Shown piece after piece: positions 61,654-64,000 of a stretch of DNA of 64,000 bases. Origin of the DNA: Aldrovandia affinis (taxonomy: Eukaryota > Chordata > Actinopteri > Notacanthiformes > Halosauridae); the NCBI GenBank assembly GCA_029706075.1, contig JAINUG010000011.1:3656501-3720500 (forward strand), read 5' to 3'. The notes below the pieces were generated by a model, which was not told the origin of the DNA, made no database searches, and worked only from the letters and a program-made list of their open reading frames with translations. Position 1 is the stretch's first letter; each line of letters starts with the position of its first letter. Made by a program: the position numbers and the translations under genes.

Positions 61654-64000
61654 TGTAAGACTGACCCGTCCAGCTCAGCAGTTTCTATGTACACCAGGTT
61701 AAGAGGCACACTACTGGAGAGCAGGAGCAGGTCTGCCTGAAATACCAGAGACAGAGACATTGGCCTGTAATTCATCAGATAACAATATTAGACTTAGAAG
61801 TGCAAAACCTTTCCCACAAGGGAATTTATTGCACATTGTTGGGTACAATGGTACATAAAAACATCATGCACAAAACATTAAAATGAGCATGATTAAAGTA
61901 AAATAAATAAATGAGTAAATAAATAACATTGAATAGCCTACATTAAATACGCATATGATTTTAAGCTGTGCAGAAAAACAGCAGTGCTCGGCCCATGATT
62001 TGAGTAACCCTGCTTTAAGCAGTGTGTGGATACTCGTGGACTCTCACCGTCACAAACTGGTCACTTTCTAACTTGATAATGTCGCCTACTTGAACGTCCA
62101 TCCATTTCTCACTCCTCAGTCTATCAGGGGAAAGGAAAAGAGAAAAAACATACATTCACAATAGCAGATACACCAGTTAACCCATTAAGACCTGGAGTGA
62201 CGTTTAGGTCGCATCGATTTTGCGATTAATGAAATGCGCTGTGATTCGCTGAAATAGACGTGGGGGAAATGAAGTGCACGTTGGTGTCGGCTTTTTTTGA
62301 AATTTTTTCCAGAAAACCCTCAGGTTTTAAGAGGTTGTGTAGAATAATTGCTTAGGTTTTAATAGGCGTTTTTAGCAGGCATTTTAGGTCTGAATGGGTT
62401 AAACAGCTAAAACAGGGGTCCCCCAGGATTGAGTTTGAGAACCCCTGAGCTATGATGTCACTCAAAAGTATTTCAACAAAAATATTTTTTTAAACAGTTT
62501 TTCCTGTTGCCATGAATATTGCATGGTGTGGAATATTGAGCAGGCAGGTAAACGGACTGTTACATCATGCATTTGCATCATGAGGGCTCTAGAGGGAGCC
62601 CTTTCACACTAGTATCTCTGTAAGTCTGACTGGCTCTGCACCAAGCCTAAAAATAAAGGGCTTCTCTGTATTAGCATTACTGTAATGGTAGAATATTTTT
62701 CCAACAGACCACCAAAATATTTTTTTGTCCTGCCATTTGCACTTAACCCTGGAGAAATGTAACATCTGCTTCCGTCTTATTGTTAGGAAATGTAAAGAGT
62801 CTCCATTAACTTACCAGATTCCAGTTTCCTGGAAAGTTTGGAGGAAATACAACAGTCCAGGGAGGTCATTTTAATGGCCAAACTGAGATCTTTCAACGAT
62901 AAATGATTATGCATCGTTCCACATACCGTATTGTCTGTTTAACTCAAACCATGCAATGCTGTGAGACATAGGCGTAACAGGAAGTCCCCAAACTGGCAGC
63001 TGTGTCCTGTCTTTCAGGAAACCCCCTCTAAAAACCCCCACTTCTCAGTGAAACTGCACAAGCATGCCCATGTTGTGCCTGCTGTACGTTCAGATCACAA
63101 TGCCTGATCCTGGATCAGTGTCCAGATGCTTTTGCAAAATGGTTAGGAGTTGGACTAGGGGGAGTAGTGGGACTAAGAGATGGGGAAATGTAGCTTCTAC
63201 TGGGCATTGGGGCTTGGATTAGTGGAGGGTAAATTGAGTTTTATTTGGGGGCCAGGGTAAATTAAGGGTGGATACATTACATATTGGATTTGGGGATGTA
63301 GGCTAGGACCAGGGGTGGATAATTGTGGACTAAGATTAGTCAAGGTAAATTGTGCTTGGAATTGGGGGGTTGAAGAATATTATAGTTGTTCAATTTGAGT
63401 TTGGATTCAGGGTTGTGGAATGTGGATTAGAATTACGGAAGGATAAATTGATCTTGCATAGGGGGCTGGGAACAGATTAGGGGCGGGTGAATTGAGCTAG
63501 GATTTAACACTCAAGCTATGATTTAGGGAGGGTAAATTAGGCTATGATTAGGGTTTGGGAGAAAATTAGGGATAAATAAATTGGGCATGGATTGGGGGTT
63601 TGGGGCAGTACTGTACCTGAAGTGAGACAGTCAGCCTGCCCCCCCAACCCCCAGGCCTCCAGATGTGAATGCTGGGGTGTGCTCAGTAGGCCAAAGGTTG
63701 TGCAGCATTTCCCAAAATTGCTCATAGATTAGTTCTAGCTCTGGATTTGTGCAACATTTTTCCTGTTGAATGTATTTATTCTGTGTCTAAGTTAAGAAAT
63801 TCCACAGTCAGATGTAATTCACATATGTTTTATGATGACTGACTTCCCAGGTCACCCAAGAGTTCGGGGCTTTAGATGAGAGTACTGAAGAAGTCATCTG
63901 TAGAGTTTTGAATGTACAACAGCAACCAGGATCTGTTCTAGTAAGGGCAAAAGGAAAGGAACTCACTCTCCATTGATGAGGACTTCTACCTTGCGGTTGT
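34994..64000 (-). CDS. atp8b5: ATP8B-class P4-ATPase (phospholipid flippase), atp8b5-like; 23 exons, 5' end outside window
   Basis: Coding exons, 5' to 3' on the minus strand: 64000-63967, 62120-62048, 61736-61666, 61102-61020, 60631-60473, 59957-59869, 57827-57634, 54482-54274, 53004-52961, 52534-52369, 50760-50572, 49871-49756, 49505-49341, 43911-43800, 43404-43299, 43003-42862, 42338-42155, 41012-40789, 40183-40100, 37629-37384, 36908-36770, 36333-36203, 35314-34994. All phases join and all introns are GT-AG, giving 1,092 residues plus stop; about 110 N-terminal residues (TM1-TM2) are missing to the right. Motifs seen: [45 protein letters not shown], and C-terminal AYAFSH. Known of the family: with a CDC50 subunit these ATPases move phospholipid from the outer to the cytosolic leaflet. 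TAENIG and the tail resemble ATP8B1; much of the rest resembles ATP8B2/ATP8B4. The name atp8b5 rests on the rusc2 neighbour, as at human 9p13.3, where ATP8B5P is a pseudogene; mouse Atp8b5 is testis-expressed. ATP8B class is near certain, the paralogue less so. Confidence 0.9.
36203..36333 (-). CDS. atp8b5: atp8b5 exon (TM10)
   Basis: 131 nt encoding [20 protein letters not shown] and [20 protein letters not shown] (TM10). A CA/TG-rich block of about 225 bp starts roughly 20 nt upstream of its acceptor. Confidence 0.94.
36355..36580. repeat. CA-rich microsatellite block in atp8b5 intron
   Basis: About 225 bp of interrupted CA units (TG on the transcribed strand), starting roughly 20 nt upstream of the TM10 exon acceptor. 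Confidence 0.92.
36770..36908 (-). CDS. atp8b5: atp8b5 exon (TM9)
   Basis: 139 nt encoding [20 protein letters not shown] and [18 protein letters not shown]. The LDxxYWT...FxWGSLAxYF pattern fits TM9. Acceptor CCTTCAG, donor GTGAGAC. Confidence 0.94.
37384..37629 (-). CDS. atp8b5: atp8b5 exon (TM7-TM8)
   Basis: 246 nt encoding [22 protein letters not shown]7 ([20 protein letters not shown]), [12 protein letters not shown] and TM8. PxLYxPGQLNxxF and DYQSFA are conserved in ATP8B2/B4/B5. Confidence 0.95.
37667..37835 (-). mobile_element. tRNA-headed SINE with (ATA)n tail
   Basis: On the minus strand: ggttctctgtggctcagttg (head), cgttggcaacgcttaggttg then ttcaatcccc (B box), and the tail aagtagctttggataaaagc with gtctgctaaatgg, then (TAT)n. 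Same family as 3,193-3,421. Confidence 0.9.
38614..38796 (+). mobile_element. tRNA-headed SINE, 5' part (split by LINE)
   Basis: Head ggcagtgtagtgtaatggtt, ggttgcaggttcatatccc, then cccttgagcaaggtactta and aagccgctctggataa. It continues after the LINE at 39,918 with ggataagagcgtctgctaaa. Confidence 0.9.
38797..39917 (+). mobile_element. L2-type LINE, 3' fragment, inserted in a SINE
   Basis: Encodes reverse-transcriptase pieces [40 protein letters not shown] and [20 protein letters not shown], then RLDYCNGLL and [11 protein letters not shown] in shifted frames. The 3' end is taaagcactttcaattgcca then aaataaacttgcc with (cttgc)n. The 6-bp repeat ggataa at 38,791-38,796 and 39,918-39,923 is the likely target duplication. 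It is 5'-truncated and dead. Confidence 0.92.
39918..39961 (+). mobile_element. SINE 3' part after the LINE
   Basis: ggataagagcgtctgctaaa, tgcctaaaaatgtaaatg, then (taaatg)n. It completes the SINE begun at 38,614. Confidence 0.88.
40100..40183 (-). CDS. atp8b5: atp8b5 exon (TM6)
   Basis: 84 nt encoding [20 protein letters not shown] and LGMSLFDQ. The D/[17 protein letters not shown] helix is TM6. Both boundaries are phase 0. Confidence 0.95.
40789..41012 (-). CDS. atp8b5: atp8b5 exon (TM5)
   Basis: 224 nt encoding [40 protein letters not shown] and TM5 ([19 protein letters not shown]). The exon follows a 500-nt pyrimidine-rich intron stretch on its own strand. Confidence 0.97.
41018..41520. 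repeat. Long polypurine tract in atp8b5 intron
   Basis: About 500 nt dominated by gga/gaga on the plus strand, hence CT-rich on the transcribed strand, running up to the acceptor of the TM5 exon at 41,012. Confidence 0.88.
42155..42338 (-). CDS. atp8b5: atp8b5 exon (hinge, GDGAND)
   Basis: 184 nt encoding [40 protein letters not shown] and [17 protein letters not shown] binds Mg2+ beside the phosphorylated aspartate. A long CT-rich tract on the transcribed strand (42,340-42,455) precedes the acceptor. Confidence 0.97.
42862..43003 (-). CDS. atp8b5: atp8b5 exon (variable P-domain insert)
   Basis: 142 nt encoding the lysine-rich variable insert ([18 protein letters not shown]) and [11 protein letters not shown], matching the family's EYxLxINGHSL strand. 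Acceptor TTAATCAG. The GTAAGC donor follows HSL; the open frame that continues past it is intron. Confidence 0.9.
43299..43404 (-). CDS. atp8b5: atp8b5 exon (P-domain)
   Basis: 106 nt encoding [20 protein letters not shown] and [18 protein letters not shown]8B2/B4 have TAVNIG at this point; TAENIG matches ATP8B1, so glutamate here is a known variant, not a lesion. A CT-rich tract on the transcribed strand precedes the acceptor. Confidence 0.93.
43800..43911 (-). CDS. atp8b5: atp8b5 exon (P-domain, TGDK)
   Basis: 112 nt encoding [20 protein letters not shown] and [15 protein letters not shown] is the conserved P-domain loop. The exon follows an intron of about 5.4 kb that is filled with LINE and SINE sequence. 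Confidence 0.95.
43975..44130 (-). mobile_element. SINE fragment (minus strand)
   Basis: On the minus strand: gacacccgagtggtgcaacc (head-like) and tataattggttactaaattg with ggagaaaacagaaaac, the same tail as the SINE at 47,567 and the fragment at 60,110. Confidence 0.65.
44240..45000 (+). mobile_element. APE-type non-LTR LINE, reverse-transcriptase 3' half, degenerate
   Basis: Plus strand reads [35 protein letters not shown] (RT YADD box), [12 protein letters not shown], then in another frame [32 protein letters not shown] and [10 protein letters not shown]. There are several frameshifts and stops. Confidence 0.85.
45001..46069. other. Unassigned intronic sequence between LINE parts
   Basis: AT-rich, with no frame or repeat I recognise. 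It separates the RT block from a short Cys/His block that resembles the C-terminal end of the same LINE type. Confidence 0.5.
46070..46200 (+). mobile_element. LINE C-terminal zinc-knuckle-like end
   Basis: Translates to [20 protein letters not shown], resembling the C...C...RIGLYSHxRxH end of APE-type fish LINE ORF2 proteins. Confidence 0.6.
47060..48840 (+). mobile_element. APE-type LINE, endonuclease-linker 5' half, interrupted by a SINE
   Basis: Broken frames spell [46 protein letters not shown] and [10 protein letters not shown] (apurinic endonuclease), then after the SINE [24 protein letters not shown] sequence shifted to [64 protein letters not shown] and [20 protein letters not shown]. 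It stops before the RT domain. (The 'z' marks a frame I could not resolve.). Confidence 0.82.
47567..47934 (+). mobile_element. tRNA-headed SINE with 15-bp target duplication, inside the LINE
   Basis: Head ggcctcccgcgtggcccagt with ggggttcaattccccgtctc, tail tctaattggctaccaaattg and gggagaaaatggg ending in a T/A-rich run. Flanked by gaaaatgggcaatgc at 47,552-47,566 and 47,935-47,949, an exact duplication of LINE sequence. It is therefore younger than the LINE. Confidence 0.95.
49038..49140. repeat. GT-rich microsatellite
   Basis: Interrupted (GT)n, continuing in diluted form toward 49,310 on the donor side of the 49,341 exon (CA on the transcribed strand). Confidence 0.85.
49341..49505 (-). 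CDS. atp8b5: atp8b5 exon (N-domain end)
   Basis: 165 nt encoding [20 protein letters not shown] and onward to [12 protein letters not shown]. FAxEGLRTLxLAYKxLDEEY is a P4 hallmark. TG/CA microsatellite tracts lie on both sides of the exon, at about 49,038-49,330 and 49,556-49,700. Confidence 0.95.
49556..49697. repeat. CA-rich microsatellite
   Basis: Interrupted (CA)n between the exons at 49,505 and 49,756 (TG on the transcribed strand). Confidence 0.88.
49756..49871 (-). CDS. atp8b5: atp8b5 exon (KGAD)
   Basis: 116 nt encoding [20 protein letters not shown] and [18 protein letters not shown]. The lysine of KGAD contacts the adenine ring in P-type ATPases. Acceptor CCCTGCAG, donor GTGAGTG. 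Confidence 0.95.
50321..50511 (-). mobile_element. (AT)n plus tRNA-headed SINE (minus strand)
   Basis: 50,321-50,367 is a pure (TA)n run. The SINE follows at 50,368-50,511, on the minus strand: ggttctgtgtggctcagtag, ggcaatgcttaggttgtggg, and tgtaagtcgctttggataaa ending tctgctaaatggc. Same family as 37,667 and 53,803. Confidence 0.9.
50572..50760 (-). CDS. atp8b5: atp8b5 exon (nucleotide-binding domain)
   Basis: 189 nt encoding [20 protein letters not shown] and [18 protein letters not shown]. The QSPDEGALV and LDFNxxRKRMSVI blocks line the ATP site of P4-ATPases. Acceptor TTCCCAG, donor GTAAAT. Confidence 0.95.
50969..51514 (-). mobile_element. Deleted Tc1-like element (546 bp) with complete ends
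   Basis: Terminal repeats cagtactagtcaaaagtttg(agtacacct) and its complement differ at about one position, and both are flanked by TA. The minus strand keeps only the transposase C-terminus: [20 protein letters not shown] and [14 protein letters not shown]. The N-terminal and central regions are lost. Confidence 0.92.
52070..52250 (+). repeat. Dispersed teleost repeat fragment
   Basis: Segments such as ccttgattagttgaaacagg, tactgggctagaacagaagc and gaataagattggagccctct resemble a common fish interspersed repeat. A related scrap (ctctccaggaccagggctgg) lies at about 60,350-60,400. Class unknown. Confidence 0.5.
52369..52534 (-). CDS. atp8b5: atp8b5 exon (nucleotide-binding domain)
   Basis: 166 nt encoding [37 protein letters not shown] and [12 protein letters not shown]. 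FxFNxLADxKFxFxD and LCHTVMxEE are typical of ATP8B2/B4/B5. Phase 0 in, phase 1 out. Confidence 0.95.
52961..53004 (-). CDS. atp8b5: atp8b5 micro-exon (nucleotide-binding domain)
   Basis: 44 nt encoding [14 protein letters not shown], completing the G-DVFD junction of ATP8B proteins. Acceptor TTTTTCAG, donor GTGAGAA. A Tc1-type element begins 37 nt upstream of its first base. Both phases fit the neighbouring exons. Confidence 0.88.
53041..53495 (+). mobile_element. Deleted Tc1-like element (455 bp)
   Basis: Ends cactaccagtcaaaagtttt and (reverse complement) cactactggtcaaaagtttg, flanked by TA. Inside are remnants of the DNA-binding half: [12 protein letters not shown] and [17 protein letters not shown], then shifted [17 protein letters not shown]. 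The left end lies 37 nt upstream of the 44-nt atp8b5 exon, inside a (TA)n run. Confidence 0.9.
53803..53942 (-). mobile_element. tRNA-headed SINE (minus strand)
   Basis: On the minus strand: tggctctgtgtggctcagta, gcattggcaacacttaggtt, tgtggcttcaattcc, and cactgtaagtcgctttggat ending tctgctaaatggc with a (TA)n end. Same family as 50,368. Confidence 0.9.
54274..54482 (-). CDS. atp8b5: atp8b5 exon (phosphorylation domain, DKTGT)
   Basis: 209 nt. Reads [36 protein letters not shown] and [14 protein letters not shown]. The aspartate of DKTGT is the residue phosphorylated in the catalytic cycle. Acceptor GTGTTAG, donor GTACGAG. Confidence 0.97.
54570..54880 (+). mobile_element. CR1-like LINE fragment, left piece
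   Basis: Reads [11 protein letters not shown] (degenerate FADDTKLGG RT box), [20 protein letters not shown] and [10 protein letters not shown]. The matching downstream part resumes at about 56,668 after a nested LINE. Confidence 0.8.
54905..56604 (+). mobile_element. Rex-like non-LTR LINE, reverse transcriptase, nearly full RT but broken
   Basis: Reads [133 protein letters not shown] and [24 protein letters not shown] is altered to FADN and APQGC to APQSC, and there are several frame breaks, so it is inactive. The 3' end is tttgaatttgactttgact. Confidence 0.88.
56605..56667 (+). mobile_element. SINE tail fragment
   Basis: ttgtaagtcgctctggataa then atgcctaaaatgtaaatgta: the tail of the 17,182/38,614 SINE family, between the Rex-like and CR1-like pieces. 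Confidence 0.8.
56668..57118 (+). mobile_element. CR1-like LINE fragment, right piece
   Basis: Translates in pieces to [20 protein letters not shown] and ALEKVQGQL, then [20 protein letters not shown] and VSRTREHR: the C-terminal part of a CR1-type ORF2 continuing the piece at 54,570. Confidence 0.82.
57634..57827 (-). CDS. atp8b5: atp8b5 exon (TM3-TM4, PISL)
   Basis: 194 nt. Carries TM3 ([19 protein letters not shown]), an exoplasmic loop ([18 protein letters not shown]) and TM4 ending [14 protein letters not shown] is the P4 signature at the substrate groove. A Tc1 element begins only 41 nt upstream of this exon's first base. Confidence 0.95.
57869..59113 (+). mobile_element. Tc1-like transposon, copy 2 (complete ends, dead transposase)
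   Basis: Ends cactgcctgaccaaaaaaaa and gggacgggcagtg, in a (TA)n run. The N-terminal frame opens at 58,029 ([20 protein letters not shown]). A 1-nt loss around the A-run at 58,431-58,439 shifts the frame, and the first catalytic Asp codon at 58,505-58,507 is ggt (Gly: WSGESRF). [12 protein letters not shown] and [20 protein letters not shown] are intact. It lies 41 nt from the TM3-TM4 exon of atp8b5. Confidence 0.96.
59400..59500 (+). mobile_element. L2-type LINE 3' tail with (TTA)n
   Basis: ctgtaaagcactttgagctg, aagtgctatacaaataaag, then a tta-repeat: a short 3' scrap of an L2-like element. Confidence 0.75.
59752..59843. repeat. 23-24-bp minisatellite, about 4 copies
   Basis: Unit attttcagtgtgaaagagag plus ctta or ctga, repeated four times with changes. 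It lies just downstream of the 59,869 exon on the minus strand. Confidence 0.88.
59869..59957 (-). CDS. atp8b5: atp8b5 exon (A-domain exit, entry to TM3)
   Basis: 89 nt encoding [20 protein letters not shown] and onward to RMMNALVLC. This is the conserved 'TKLMQN...KRTSID' helix before TM3. Acceptor TTCACAG, donor GTAAGG. Confidence 0.92.
60110..60190 (+). mobile_element. SINE tail fragment
   Basis: gggtataattggctactaaa, aattgggagaaaaaatttgg, aaaatcagaaacagaaaa: the tail of the 47,567 SINE family. Confidence 0.65.
60473..60631 (-). CDS. atp8b5: atp8b5 exon (end of actuator domain)
   Basis: 159 nt encoding [18 protein letters not shown] and [19 protein letters not shown]. The CEPPNNxLDKFxGTL and [16 protein letters not shown] blocks are diagnostic of P4-ATPases. 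A pyrimidine-rich tract (purine-rich on the plus strand, about 60,632-60,690) precedes the acceptor. Confidence 0.94.
61020..61102 (-). CDS. atp8b5: atp8b5 exon (actuator domain, end of DGET)
   Basis: 83 nt. Completes [12 protein letters not shown] and continues to ESLAAFDG. Acceptor CCACCAG, donor GTAAGT; phase 2 in, phase 1 out. Confidence 0.92.
61290..61655. repeat. CA-rich microsatellite block
   Basis: About 365 bp of interrupted CA (TG on the transcribed strand), starting about 12 nt past the donor of the 61,666-61,736 exon. Confidence 0.93.
61666..61736 (-). CDS. atp8b5: atp8b5 exon (actuator domain, start of DGET)
   Basis: 71 nt encoding ADLLLLSSS...YIETAELDG, ending inside the glycine codon of DGET. 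DGET is the P4 form of the TGES dephosphorylation loop. A (TG)n-rich tract begins about 12 nt past the donor on the transcribed strand. Confidence 0.93.
62048..62120 (-). CDS. atp8b5: atp8b5 exon (actuator domain)
   Basis: 73 nt encoding [20 protein letters not shown] and onward to DQFVT, the family's 'W-x-D-V-x-V-G-D-I-I-K-L' strand. Acceptor ends CTGATAG, donor GTGAGAG. It enters in phase 2 and leaves in phase 0. Confidence 0.9.
62181..62398. mobile_element. piggyBac-like MITE, 218 bp
   Basis: TTAA lies directly on both sides (62,177-62,180 and 62,399-62,402). Ends cccattaagacct and aggtctgaatggg are inverted repeats with one mismatch, starting CCC as in piggyBac termini. There is no coding capacity. 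It lies in the intron next to the 62,048-62,120 exon. Confidence 0.85.
63140..63605. repeat. Degenerate G/T-rich tandem repeat
   Basis: About 465 bp of diverged units built around gggtaaattg, ggattag and ggctagga, of variable length (roughly 40-60 bp), strongly G-over-C on the plus strand. 62,403-63,139 shows nothing I can name. Confidence 0.6.
63967..64000 (-). CDS. atp8b5: atp8b5 exon (partial, actuator domain)
   Basis: Reads [10 protein letters not shown] and ends in phase 2 before a GTGAGT donor. It matches the NNRxxxVLING segment that opens the actuator domain of ATP8B proteins after TM2. The exon is cut by the window edge, and earlier exons are outside. Confidence 0.85.

Overview
The window is vertebrate nuclear DNA, almost certainly from a teleost fish. 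It has multi-exon genes with canonical GT-AG introns, long (CA)n/(TG)n microsatellites, several Tc1/mariner-type elements, tRNA-headed SINEs whose tail carries the 'gcagacgcttttatcc' core common in teleosts, and L2/CR1/Rex-like LINE pieces. I cannot name the species. Two protein-coding genes are supported, both on the minus strand and both cut by a window edge; most of the rest is repeat-derived.

Right half (34,994-64,000): 23 consecutive coding exons of an ATP8B-class P4-ATPase (phospholipid flippase), 1,092 residues from the actuator domain to the stop codon. Every catalytic signature is present (DGET, PISL, DKTGT, KGAD, TGDK, GDGAND), all visible splice sites are GT/AG and all exon phases join without a shift, so the gene looks functional. 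The first exons (N-terminus, TM1-TM2) lie beyond the right edge. Left end (3,456-7,096): the first two coding exons of rusc2 (RUN and SH3 domain-containing 2, iporin), about 661 residues; the RUN and SH3 exons lie beyond the left edge. ATP8B5(P) followed by RUSC2 in the same orientation is the mammalian arrangement (human 9p13.3), so the flippase is called atp8b5 on synteny plus class-level similarity.

Between the genes (about 7.1-35 kb) I see no further coding gene. It holds a non-autonomous hAT element with a perfect 8-bp target duplication (12,378-13,720), three relatives of one IS630/Tc1-like DNA transposon (18.2-25 kb; one is a long fold-back carrying a nested SINE), a Tc1 copy with a complete pair of ends (26,745-27,970), SINEs and microsatellites, and a CpG-richer single-copy-looking stretch (about 29.2-31.6 kb) that could hold a distal rusc2 promoter.

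The atp8b5 introns carry a second copy of that Tc1 family, two shorter Tc1 derivatives, an L2 LINE nested in a SINE, an APE-type LINE whose 3' part precedes its 5' part, a Rex-like LINE nested in a CR1-like LINE, and a 218-bp piggyBac-like MITE with TTAA duplications.

The most interesting signals are: (1) the 5' splice donor of the large rusc2 coding exon, with the last nucleotides of the exon, has been copied five times into a (TG)n-linked array; (2) two Tc1-type elements sit within 36-41 nt of atp8b5 splice acceptors; (3) unusually long pyrimidine tracts lie upstream of several atp8b5 acceptors; (4) a 27-bp/9-residue coding repeat occurs in the flippase tail, just after the conserved AYAFSH regulatory motif.
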